A stretch of DNA of 15,030 nucleotides from DATBFX01 sp036558305. Its GTDB lineage: Bacteria; Chloroflexota; Chloroflexia; Thermomicrobiales; UBA6265. Both the position numbers and the translations under genes were made by a program. Below, in pieces: positions 7,985 to 15,030 of this stretch. How positions within the stretch are numbered: position 1 is the first letter of the stretch; each line of letters opens with the position of its first letter. Under the pieces are notes generated by a model. That model was not told the DNA's origin. It did not search any database and was given only the letters and a program-made list of their open reading frames with translations. Location of the stretch: the NCBI GenBank assembly GCA_036558305.1, contig DATBFX010000407.1, positions 1 through 15,030 of the forward strand, written 5' to 3'.

Positions 7985-10491
7985 TACGACACTCCACCAA
8001 ACTCGATCGTCTCCTTTAGCCGGAAGCACGACCGACCGCGAATGTCGGCGGACGAACTGCCGACCAACACCTCGAACTCACCCTCCTCAGCGACCCAGGC
8101 GTGTTTGGCGTCGTCCCAGTAGGCAAGGGCGGTGCGGTCGAGGGTCAGCGTGGCGGTTTGGGTTTCGCCGGGGGCGAGGGCGAGTTTGGCGAAGGCTTTG
8201 AGTTCTTTTTCGGGGCGGGAGAGGCGGGAGGCGACGTCGCGGACGTAGAGTTGGATCGTCTCCTGACCGGCCCGCTCGCCGGTGTTGGTGACGTCGATCT
8301 GCACCGTCAGGCGGTCGTCGGGGGAGAGGGTGTCGGTGCTGAGGCGCAGGTTGGCGTAGGCGAATTGGGTGTAGGAGAGCCCGAAACCGAACGGGAAGAG
8401 GGGAGCGAGGCGCTTCTTCTCGTAATAACGGTAGCCGACGTAAAGGCCCTCGCCGTAGCGGACGTGGCCGTTGTCGCCGGGGTAGTTGATGAAGGCGGGG
8501 TTGTCTTCCAGGCGCACCGGGAAGGTCTGCGGGAGTTTGCCCGAGGGGTTTACGGTGCCGAAGAGGACGTCGGCGATGGCGTTGCCGCACTCCTGACCGG
8601 GGTACCACGCCTGGACGACGGCGGCGACCCGATCGAGCCAGGGCATGGCAACGGGTGACCCGGTTTGGAGGACGACGACGGTGCTGGGGTTGGCGGCCGC
8701 CACGCGCTCGATGAGCTCCGCCTGATCGCCGACCAGGTCCATGTGCGGCCGGTCGTAGCCTTCGCTCTCCCAATCGGCGTTGAGACCGACGAAAAGGAGG
8801 GCGACGTCTGCATCGGCCGCCACGGCGACTGCCTCGGCAATCGTGTCCGCGGAGACGGGCGGTAGGTAGCCGAGGCGGAGGGCTTTCAGCCCATGCATTT
8901 CCCCGGTGCTGTACTCGACCGCAAGTTCGTAGGATCGGCCGGCGACGAGGTCGACCCGCGCGATGACCTCGCTGCTGCCGAAACCGAAGTAGTTGTCGCT
9001 CGGGGTCTGGCGGGTCCAGTTGTCGATCACGACCTCGCCGTCGACGAGGAGGCGGCTCAGACCGGCGCTGGTCAGACCGAACCCATGAGGACCGCTCTCG
9101 CGCGGCGTCAGCGTCGTCGTTAGGCGGGCGGAGAAGGTCGCGGCGGTGACGCCGGGTGCGATGTCGCCGATCCAGAATTGCTCGGAGGAAGCGGTCGTCG
9201 TCGTGTAGAACGGCGCGCCGGAGAGGTCGAGCGAGGAGAAGTAGCTGATGTCGAAGCCGGCACGGTCGAGGAGACCGGGATCGAGCCGGGGGAGCAGGCG
9301 GTGATTGCCGCAGCCGACGGCGTAGCCGATTTTGAGCCGCTCGCCGACCTGGGCGACGATCCCGTCGAACGGGGTGACGGCATAGTGGGCGCTCACCTGG
9401 GAGCTGCCACCGCCGTGGATGCGGGCGGCCCTGGCGTTGGGGCCGATCACGGCGAGCGAGGTCAGGCGATCGGGGTGCAAGGGCAGGATGCCGCCGGCGT
9501 TTTTGAGCAGGACCATCCCTTCGGCGGCGACGGCGCGGATGAGGGCGCGGTGTTCGGGGCGGTCGATGGCTTGCTCGGGATGCTCGGTCGGATCGTCGAA
9601 AGCGCCGGTACGGAGGATCAGGCGAAGCATCCGGCGGGCGGCCTCGTCGATCGCGTCCGAGGCGACCTCGCCCGCTTCGACGGCGTTGAGCAGACGCTCG
9701 CCGCGCCAACGCGGGGGACCGGGCATCTCCAGGTCCATGCCGTTGTTGGCGGCGTCGACGGTGCTCTGGGTGCCGAACCAGTCGGACATGACGATGCCGT
9801 CAAAGCCCCATTCGTCTTTGAGGAGGTCGATGAGGAGACCGCGGTGTTCGCTGGCGTAGACGCCGTTGACCCGGTTGTACCCGGCCATGACGGCCCAACT
9901 GCCGGCTTCGCGGACGGCCGCCTCGAAGGGAGGAAGGTAGATCTCGCGCAGGGTGCGCTCGTCGACGTCGGTGCTGATGGTGTTGCGCTGGAATTCCGAG
10001 TCGTTGCAGACGAAGTGCTTGACGGTGGCGCCGACGTTTTGCCGCTGGAGACCGGTGACGTACGCGACGGCGATGCGGGCGGAGAGGTAGGGGTCTTCCG
10101 CATAGCACTCGAAGTTGCGGCCGTTGAGGGGCGAGCGGTGGATGTTGACGGTCGGGGCGAGGAGGAGATGCGCTCCTTTGGTTTTCGCCTCCTCGCCCAG
10201 CGCCTCCCCGATGCGCTCGATGAGGGCGGTATTCCAGGTGGCGGCAAGGGCGATCGCGACCGGGAAACAGGCCGAGGTCATCGCGCCGCCGACGAGGGGA
10301 CCGCTGCCCCGCGCGCCGTTCGGGCCGTCGCTGACCTTGATCGCCGGGATACCGAGCCGCTCGATCGGGGTCGTCGTCCACAGCGACGATCCGGCCAGCA
10401 GCGAGACCTTCTCCGCCGTCGTCATCGCCTGGAGGAGCGAGGCGATCCGGCCCTCCCCGGCGGAGTCGATCGTCCGAACGTCGGTGGTCAT
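7984..10491 (-). CDS. Glycoside hydrolase family 3 beta-glucosidase with inserted PA14 domain
   Basis: This 835-residue enzyme should hydrolyse terminal beta-linked glucose (or xylose) from oligosaccharides with retention. The N-terminal barrel has KVSDGPNG, the substrate-binding KHF (158-160) and the nucleophile in GIVMSDW (Asp237). The second domain has the acid/base motif WESEGYDRPHMDL (Glu577, by analogy with Kluyveromyces BglI). A PA14-like insert lies at about 385-535, around GDIAPGVTAATFSARL and RLLVDGEVVIDNW. A fibronectin-III-like domain closes the protein (about 715-815). Order and length fit full-length PA14-containing GH3 enzymes, and both catalytic residues are present. I see no signal peptide, so it probably acts in the cytoplasm. 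ATG 10491 is chosen because AAAGGA lies about 10 nt upstream; an in-frame start at 10527 has none. It is divergent from the transporter operon, which suggests it processes a glucoside that arrives by that route. Confidence 0.94.
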   Translation of the reverse strand: MTTDVRTIDSAGEGRIASLLQAMTTAEKVSLLAGSSLWTTTPIERLGIPAIKVSDGPNGARGSGPLVGGAMTSACFPVAIALAATWNTALIERIGEALGEEAKTKGAHLLLAPTVNIHRSPLNGRNFECYAEDPYLSARIAVAYVTGLQRQNVGATVKHFVCNDSEFQRNTISTDVDERTLREIYLPPFEAAVREAGSWAVMAGYNRVNGVYASEHRGLLIDLLKDEWGFDGIVMSDWFGTQSTVDAANNGMDLEMPGPPRWRGERLLNAVEAGEVASDAIDEAARRMLRLILRTGAFDDPTEHPEQAIDRPEHRALIRAVAAEGMVLLKNAGGILPLHPDRLTSLAVIGPNARAARIHGGGSSQVSAHYAVTPFDGIVAQVGERLKIGYAVGCGNHRLLPRLDPGLLDRAGFDISYFSSLDLSGAPFYTTTTASSEQFWIGDIAPGVTAATFSARLTTTLTPRESGPHGFGLTSAGLSRLLVDGEVVIDNWTRQTPSDNYFGFGSSEVIARVDLVAGRSYELAVEYSTGEMHGLKALRLGYLPPVSADTIAEAVAVAADADVALLFVGLNADWESEGYDRPHMDLVGDQAELIERVAAANPSTVVVLQTGSPVAMPWLDRVAAVVQAWYPGQECGNAIADVLFGTVNPSGKLPQTFPVRLEDNPAFINYPGDNGHVRYGEGLYVGYRYYEKKRLAPLFPFGFGLSYTQFAYANLRLSTDTLSPDDRLTVQIDVTNTGERAGQETIQLYVRDVASRLSRPEKELKAFAKLALAPGETQTATLTLDRTALAYWDDAKHAWVAEEGEFEVLVGSSSADIRGRSCFRLKETIEFGGVS

Positions 10492-10803
10492 GGTCTGGTC
10501 GTCCTTTCGCCGTACCCAAGCCAGCAATGTCCATCTCCCAGGAGTGTAGCCGGGCTGGCTCCCTCACGTCGTCGTGGTCGGCCGATGGCGACGAGTCGTT
10601 CAACGGCGATCGCAGCGCCGACCTTGCCGGCTGCACGGGGGATGCGACAAACCGTAGACTACTCACCGTCACGGGGCAGGCCGGCAACGGCGCGCGGCAG
10701 CCCCGAACGAGCCGTCGGTAGGGGAAGAAAGGAGGGAAGTGGAAGGGAGACGAACCCAACCGATCTTGGCAGTGGCATCCAATCGCGAGAGGAGTCGGAG
10801 AGC
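10492..10803. promoter_or_regulatory. Divergent control region between the GH3 gene and the transporter operon
   Basis: These 312 bases must contain both promoters and probably a shared operator. I found no convincing -35/-10 pair in either direction. TACACT on the minus strand (about 10543-10548) and TAGACT on the plus strand (about 10655) are possible -10 boxes without good partners. There is no obvious LacI-type palindrome. A strong AAAGGAGG purine run at 10728-10735 resembles a ribosome site but stands about 70 nt before the binding-protein start. The reading frame of the binding protein stays open right through this region. Confidence 0.5.
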
Positions 10804-12180
10804 ATGTCAAGGCGACCCGTAACCCTGCTCATGATTCTGTCCGTCGTCTCCTCGCTGTTCGTGGGCGCGGTCGCCCGCGCCTCGGCCCAGGACGGCACCC
10901 CTCCGGCCGTCGACACCTCGGTCTCCGGCGAGCTCAACGTGGCCATGGTCGCCAACCCGCAGATGGTCGCACTCCAGAAACTCGCGCCGGAGTTCCAGAA
11001 GCAGTACCCGAACATTAAGCTCAACCTGCTCGTGTTGCCGGAGAACGAGGTGCGCGACCGCATCCGCACCGACGTCTCGACGCAGGCCGGGCAGTTCGAC
11101 GTGGTCACGATCGGGATGTTCGAGGCGGCCGACTACGCCAAGCAGGGGTGGTCGCTCGACGTCGGCACGCCGCTCCAGGCCGACCCCAACTACGACTACG
11201 ACGACATCTTTCCGGCGATGATCTCGGCGCTCTCGGGCGAAGACGGCAAGCTCTACGCGGCCCCGTTCTACGGCGAGAGCTCGATGGTCTTCTACCGCAA
11301 GGATCTGTTCCAGCAGGCCGGGTTGACGATGCCCGACAAACCGACCTGGGACGACATCGCCGGTTTCGCCCAGAAACTGCACAACCCGAGCGCCGGCCAG
11401 TACGGAATCTGCCTTCGCGGTCTCCCCGGCTGGGGCGAACAGGGCGCACCGCTGACCAGCGTGATCAACGCCTTCGGCGGTCGCTGGTTCGACCCGGATT
11501 GGAAGTCGCAACTCGCCTCCGAGAAGAGCGCGAAGGCGATCACGTTCTACACCGACCTCGTCAAGAACTACGGCGAGCCGAGCGCGACGACCTCGGGGTT
11601 CACCGAGTGCGAAAACCTCTTCTCCGCCGGCAAGGTCGCGATGTGGTACGACGCGACTTCGGCGGCCGACTTCCTGGCCGATCCGAAGCAGAACCCGCAG
11701 GCCGCCAACACCGGATTCGCCAACCAGCCGACCGAAGAGATCGCCAGCGGTTGGCTCTGGGCCTGGGCGTTCGCGATCGAGAAGAGCACCAAGCACCAGG
11801 ATGCGGCGCTGGCCTTCGTGAAGTGGGCCACCTCCAAGGACTACGTCCAGCTCGTCGCCAACCAACTCGGCTGGGGTTCGGTCCCATCGGGCGTCCGCGC
11901 CTCGACCTACGCCGATCCCGGCTACGAGCAGTACGCGGCGGCGTTCGCGGACCTGGTGCTGAGCATCATCAAGGCGCAAGACCCGACCAAGTGCTGCGTC
12001 GATCCGGTACCGTACAAGGGGTTGCAGTTCGTCGGGGTGCCGGAGTTCGTCACCCTCGGTGACCAGGTAACGAAGGAGTTGGCCAACGTGATGGCCGGCA
12101 ACGAGAGCGCCGACGACGCGATCAAGAAGATCGACGACCTGGCCAATACGTGGGCGCAGGACAACGGGTACCAGAGCTGA
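10804..12180 (+). CDS. ABC transporter substrate-binding protein, polyol (SmoE/MtlE-like), CUT1 family
   Basis: This 458-residue secreted binding protein captures a sugar or sugar alcohol for import. A Sec signal peptide covers about residues 1-28 (RR, then LLMILSVVSSLFVGAVA, cleavage near ASA/QD). There is no lipobox cysteine, which is unusual for a cell without a classical periplasm. The mature part is an extracellular solute-binding family 1 protein. It carries QFDVVTIGMFEAADYAKQGW, FYGESSMVFYRKDLFQQAGL, PTWDDIAGFAQKL, and ICLRGLPGWGEQGAPLTSVI with NAFGGRWFD. These segments closely resemble sorbitol/mannitol binding proteins SmoE and MtlE as I remember them. ATG 10804 has AGGAG 9 nt upstream and is followed at once by the signal peptide. 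It is first in the operon, and a repeat array separates it from the permeases. Polyol specificity is inferred; other CUT1 sugars remain possible. Confidence 0.9.
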   Translation: MSRRPVTLLMILSVVSSLFVGAVARASAQDGTPPAVDTSVSGELNVAMVANPQMVALQKLAPEFQKQYPNIKLNLLVLPENEVRDRIRTDVSTQAGQFDVVTIGMFEAADYAKQGWSLDVGTPLQADPNYDYDDIFPAMISALSGEDGKLYAAPFYGESSMVFYRKDLFQQAGLTMPDKPTWDDIAGFAQKLHNPSAGQYGICLRGLPGWGEQGAPLTSVINAFGGRWFDPDWKSQLASEKSAKAITFYTDLVKNYGEPSATTSGFTECENLFSAGKVAMWYDATSAADFLADPKQNPQAANTGFANQPTEEIASGWLWAWAFAIEKSTKHQDAALAFVKWATSKDYVQLVANQLGWGSVPSGVRASTYADPGYEQYAAAFADLVLSIIKAQDPTKCCVDPVPYKGLQFVGVPEFVTLGDQVTKELANVMAGNESADDAIKKIDDLANTWAQDNGYQS

Positions 12181-12318
12181 GTCGTCAGTCGTCAGTCGTC
12201 AGTCGTCAGTCGTCAGTGATGGGTCCCAGGTCCCAAGTCGCAGGTCCCAAGACGGACCTTCTTGGGACCTGCGACCCGCAATCGTTTTCTAACGACTGAC
12301 GACTAACGACTCGCGACC
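12181..12318. repeat. Period-7 repeat array with overall dyad symmetry
   Basis: The array starts immediately after the binding-protein stop codon with five exact copies of GTCGTCA (12181-12215). After six bases the period-7 pattern resumes as GGTCCCA, GGTCCCA, AGTCGCA, GGTCCCA (12222-12249). The right half is the complement: TGGGACC, TGCGACC (12263-12276), then AACGACT, GACGACT, AACGACT, CGCGACC (12291-12318). A perfect 16-bp inverted repeat (12237-12252 with 12260-12275, 7-nt loop) forms the centre. An outer 12-bp match is GTCGTCAGTCGT against ACGACTGACGAC (12292-12303). In mRNA the whole block could fold into one long stem between the first and second transporter genes. Confidence 0.88.
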
Positions 12319-12328
12319 GGGGTAGACC

Positions 12329-13291
12329 ATGGCCGTCGCCAACCAGCGGATGTCCACGGTGCAAGCGCGCGCGACGGCGCACGCCGCGGCCGAAACGCGC
12401 CATTACGGGACCGTCGGTCGGTGGCTGGTGGCGCCGGCGCTGATCTACGCGATCATCGTTACCCAACTGCCGTTCATCTACACGCTCTACTACAGCACGT
12501 TTCGGTATAACCTGCTGCGACCGGAGCGGCGGGCGTTCGTCGGTCTGGACAACTACCGGCGGACGCTATTCGACGACCAGGTTTTCCGCGATGCGCTCGT
12601 CAACACCCTCATCTTCACGGTGGGAGCCGTTGCGCTCTCGTTGCTACTTGGACTCTTCTACGCGGAGTTGGTGAACCACCGGTTTCCGGGTCGCGGCATC
12701 GTGCGGACGATGCTGATCACGCCGTTCCTGGTGATGCCGGTGGCTGCCGCGCTCGGCTGGAAAAACCTGATGATGGACCCCGATTTCGGGGTGATCGGGT
12801 GGTTGCTGCGCGCCGTCCAACCGGGTTCCGACCCGTGGAGTCCGGTCTGGCTTGCCAATTACCCGCGGCAGTCGATCGTCGTCATGCTGGTCTGGCGCTG
12901 GGCGCCGTTCATGATGCTGATCCTGCTGGCGGGGATGCAGTCGATCGACGAGGAGGTGCGGGAAGCGGCCCGGGTCGACGGCGCGACGCCGGTCCAGGAA
13001 TTCTTCGGCATCACCCTGCCTCACCTCTACCGGTTCATGCAGCTCGGCGCGCTCCTGGGATCGGTCTACATCGTCCAGGAGGTCGATGCGATCTTCATGA
13101 CGACCCAGGGCGGACCCGGCACGCTGACGACGAACCTCCCCTACTACGTCTACGAAACGGCGATCCGGGGGAGTCAGGTCGGGCGGGGCGCGGCAATTGG
13201 CGTCGTCGTGGTGGTGTTGACCATCATCGCGATGACGCTGCTGCTGCGCGTCCTCGACCGGATGCTGCGAGGCCAGTATGAGGACCGCTAG
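12329..13291 (+). CDS. ABC transporter permease, polyol (SmoF/MtlF-like)
   Basis: This 320-residue inner-membrane permease is half of the import channel. Hydrophobic segments occur near 31-55, 92-112, 124-145, 182-203, 236-252 and 288-308, the six expected for MalF-type CUT1 permeases without an enlarged first loop. The ATPase-contact EAA loop is EEVREAARVDGATPVQEFFG (208-227), with the expected EAAxxDGA-like core. The end, with LPYYVYETAIRGSQVGRGAA, resembles sorbitol/mannitol permeases. The ATG at 12329 follows a GGGGT run 6 nt upstream, a modest site, and sits 10 bases after the repeat array. The next permease overlaps its 3' end, so the two are translated together. Confidence 0.92.
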   Translation: MAVANQRMSTVQARATAHAAAETRHYGTVGRWLVAPALIYAIIVTQLPFIYTLYYSTFRYNLLRPERRAFVGLDNYRRTLFDDQVFRDALVNTLIFTVGAVALSLLLGLFYAELVNHRFPGRGIVRTMLITPFLVMPVAAALGWKNLMMDPDFGVIGWLLRAVQPGSDPWSPVWLANYPRQSIVVMLVWRWAPFMMLILLAGMQSIDEEVREAARVDGATPVQEFFGITLPHLYRFMQLGALLGSVYIVQEVDAIFMTTQGGPGTLTTNLPYYVYETAIRGSQVGRGAAIGVVVVVLTIIAMTLLLRVLDRMLRGQYEDR

Positions 13292-14168
13292 GAGGCGTAC
13301 CGGGTTCCGGAAGGAGCGCGCGCCGTTGGCCTGGACGATCCTGGCCTGGGTCGTCGGGCTGATCGTCTTTTTCCCGGTGCTCTACATCGTCGTCACCGGG
13401 TTCAAGCCGGAGGCCGAAGCGATCCGGCTGCCGCCGAAGGTGATCCCGCTGCCGACCAGCGTCTCTGGCGGCTGGCTGAAGGACTACGTCTTTCATCCGA
13501 CGGGGGAGCAGTACCGAGAGATCCGCAGCCGCGGGTTTTACCCCTTTTTCCGGAATTCGATCGTTGCCTCGCTCGTCTCGACGGCGATCGTGCTCATGCT
13601 GGCGGTGCCGTCCGCCTATGCCCTGGCATTGCGACCGATGAAGAAGTGGCGCGACGTGCTCTTCTTCTTCATCTCGACCAAGTTCCTGCCGCCGGCCGGG
13701 GTGATCATCCCGCTCTACATCATCTTCAAGAACGCGCACCTGCTCAACACGATTCGGGGGCTGGTGATCATCTACGTGGCGATGAACCTGCCGATCGCGA
13801 TCTGGATGCTGCGCTCCTTTTTCGAGGAGGTGCCGCAGGCGATACTCGACGCGGCCCGCGTCGACGGCGCGGGGTTGATTCGGGAGATGCTCCAGATCCT
13901 GCTGCCGATGGTGGGGCCGGGGATCGCGGCGACGGCGTTCCTCTCGGTGATCTTCGCCTGGAACGAGTTCTTCTTCGCGGTCAATCTGGTGGCGACGGAG
14001 AAAGCGGCGACGGTGCCGCTCTTCATGCAGAAGTTCATCACGTCGGAAGGGTTGTTCTGGGCCAAGCTTTCGGCCGCGAGCACGATGGCGATCGCGCCCG
14101 TCGTCATCCTCGGCTGGATTTCGCAGCGCCAACTCGTGCGCGGGCTGTCGATGGGGGCGGTGAAGTAG
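13278..14168 (+). CDS. ABC transporter permease, polyol (SmoG/MtlG-like)
   Basis: This 296-residue MalG-type permease is the other half of the channel. The first membrane segment is LAWTILAWVVGLIVFFPVLY (17-36), followed by GFKPEAEAI. Further segments lie near 94-115, 127-150, 160-180, 212-232 and 262-280. The EAA loop is EEVPQAILDAARVDGAGLIR (183-202). The C-terminus, FWAKLSAASTMAIAPVVILG then WISQRQLVRGLSMGAVK, is nearly the signature ending of SmoG/MtlG and the best evidence for a polyol transporter. ATG 13278 overlaps the previous gene by 14 bases and has GAGG 5 nt upstream. An in-frame TTG at 13326, with AAGGAG before it, is a less likely alternative that would remove 16 residues. Overlap suggests translational coupling. 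Confidence 0.93.
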   Translation: MRTARRRTGFRKERAPLAWTILAWVVGLIVFFPVLYIVVTGFKPEAEAIRLPPKVIPLPTSVSGGWLKDYVFHPTGEQYREIRSRGFYPFFRNSIVASLVSTAIVLMLAVPSAYALALRPMKKWRDVLFFFISTKFLPPAGVIIPLYIIFKNAHLLNTIRGLVIIYVAMNLPIAIWMLRSFFEEVPQAILDAARVDGAGLIREMLQILLPMVGPGIAATAFLSVIFAWNEFFFAVNLVATEKAATVPLFMQKFITSEGLFWAKLSAASTMAIAPVVILGWISQRQLVRGLSMGAVK

Positions 14169-14170
14169 GC

Positions 14171-14190
14171 GGACAGACGGACAGACGGAC
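14171..14190. repeat. Short octamer tandem repeat before the dehydrogenase gene
   Basis: GGACAGAC occurs 2.5 times in tandem, just after the stop codon of the second permease and 21 bases before the dehydrogenase start. It is too short for a confident functional claim. It could vary in copy number and so change the spacing within the operon. Confidence 0.6.
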
Positions 14191-14211
14191 GAATGAGATG
14201 GAGGTGCGACC

Positions 14212-15030
14212 GTGAATGCCGTTGTCGTCCACGAACCGCACGACGTGCGAGTGGAAGAGGTGCCGGAGCCCGAGATGGGGCCGAAGGACGTGGTCGTCAA
14301 GGTCGGGGCGTGCGGGATTTGCGGCACCGACATCCACATCATCGACGGCGAGTTTCCGCCGACGGTGTACCCGATCATCATCGGGCACGAGTTCGGGGGG
14401 ACGGTCGTCGCGGTCGGGAAGGACGTGGTCGGGGTGAGGGTTGGCGATCGGGTCGGGGTCGATCCGACGCTCAACTGCGGGGAGTGCTACTTCTGCCAGC
14501 GCGGTCAGGGCAACCTCTGCGAGCGGTGGAACGCGGTCGGGGTCGGGCACCATCCGGGCGGGTTCGCCGAGTGCGTGGCGGTACCGGAGCGCTGCGTCTA
14601 CCCGATCCCCGATGGGATGTCGTTCGCCGACGCGGCACTGATCGAGCCGGTCAGTTGCGTCGTCCACGGGTTCCATCTGCTGCAACCACGGGTTGGCGAT
14701 AGCTACTTGATCTACGGCGCCGGACCGATGGGATTGCAAAACGCGCAGATGGCGCGCTTCAACGGCGCCAGCGTCGTCGCGATCGTCGACATCAACCCGA
14801 GCCGGTTGGAGATCGCCCGCGGGTTCGGGTTCGAGGTGGTCGGCGCGTCGCTCGACGAGGTGCGGCACGTGGCGCCGCGCGGGTTCGACATCGTGATCGA
14901 GGCGACGGGGAAGACGAAGGTCGCCGAGATGGCGATCGAGGCGGTGATCCGGCGCGGCAAGCTGCTGCTGTTCGGGGTCTGCCCGCCGGGGGAGAAGGCG
15001 GCCTACGATGCCTTCACGATCTACAACCAG
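14212..15030 (+). CDS. Zinc-dependent medium-chain alcohol/polyol dehydrogenase (3' end cut by window edge)
   Basis: The first 273 residues of an MDR-family dehydrogenase are visible, out of a usual 340-350. The catalytic zinc ligands are Cys37 (ACGICGTDIH) and His59-Glu60 (IGHEFGG), with Glu145 in IEPVSCVVH probably completing the site. All four structural zinc cysteines are present, at 89, 92, 95 and 103 (CGECYFC and NLC). The Rossmann motif is YGAGPMG (168-174). An Asp in IVDINPSRLE after the second strand points to NAD+ rather than NADP+. By family and place after a SmoEFG-like transporter, it should oxidise the imported polyol to a ketose in the cytoplasm, as sorbitol or xylitol dehydrogenases do. 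Substrate is inferred. The GTG at 14212 is chosen because GGAGGTG (14200-14206) lies 5 nt upstream; the nearby ATG at 14216 is out of frame. It starts 43 bases after the permease stop. Confidence 0.93.
   Translation, partial: MNAVVVHEPHDVRVEEVPEPEMGPKDVVVKVGACGICGTDIHIIDGEFPPTVYPIIIGHEFGGTVVAVGKDVVGVRVGDRVGVDPTLNCGECYFCQRGQGNLCERWNAVGVGHHPGGFAECVAVPERCVYPIPDGMSFADAALIEPVSCVVHGFHLLQPRVGDSYLIYGAGPMGLQNAQMARFNGASVVAIVDINPSRLEIARGFGFEVVGASLDEVRHVAPRGFDIVIEATGKTKVAEMAIEAVIRRGKLLLFGVCPPGEKAAYDAFTIYNQ

Noticed and set aside
8087..9709. Second long minus-strand frame inside the GH3 gene
   Set aside because: Arg/Pro-rich shadow; the GH3 frame has both catalytic motifs and full domain order.
9178..10803. 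Binding protein extended upstream to about 1000 residues
   Set aside because: The extra part is antisense to the GH3 gene, while a signal peptide and ribosome site sit exactly at ATG 10804.
12181..12318. CRISPR array
   Set aside because: Repeats are contiguous heptamers without unique spacers, and no cas gene is near.

Overview
The window is GC-rich bacterial DNA with long antisense open frames. I infer a Chloroflexota organism of the Thermomicrobia type (Sphaerobacter or Nitrolancea relatives). The basis is the NB-ARC/TPR/LuxR regulator style, the GGGGCGGAC-type palindromes between genes, the period-7 repeats and the gene mix. There is no marker gene in the window that proves this. I see no phage, insertion sequence, CRISPR array or tRNA gene.

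Left third (1-5845). A large minus-strand ATPase/TPR regulator runs off the left edge just as its LuxR-type DNA-binding domain begins. A roughly 0.7 kb gap without a supported gene separates it from a plus-strand enzyme (2896-4347). That enzyme has a PP-loop-like FGAGRDS motif and a C-x2-C-x2-C cluster, and it looks like a divergent relative of the MurL peptidoglycan-precursor epimerase. Next comes a primary-type sigma-70 factor (4835-5845). It is preceded by a good extended -10 promoter and a leader of about 305 nt that can form at least four perfect hairpins.

Middle (5846-7983). Two GC-rich palindromes follow the sigma factor: a 12-bp stem and a 32-bp perfect inverted repeat. Then come a CNNM/CBS/CorC_HlyC membrane protein (6084-7442) and a small convergent two-helix membrane protein (7572-7907, minus).

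Right half (7984-15030). This is a carbohydrate-use locus. A GH3 beta-glucosidase with an inserted PA14 domain is transcribed leftward. Divergent from it is a rightward operon: a CUT1 ABC substrate-binding protein, two permeases, and a zinc-dependent medium-chain dehydrogenase cut by the right edge. The three transport proteins resemble the SmoEFG/MtlEFG sorbitol/mannitol importers. With the dehydrogenase next in line, the likely job is uptake of a polyol (or related sugar) and its oxidation to a ketose. No ATPase subunit is visible. The gap between the binding protein and the first permease is filled by a period-7 repeat array with overall dyad symmetry, the most striking non-coding structure in the window.
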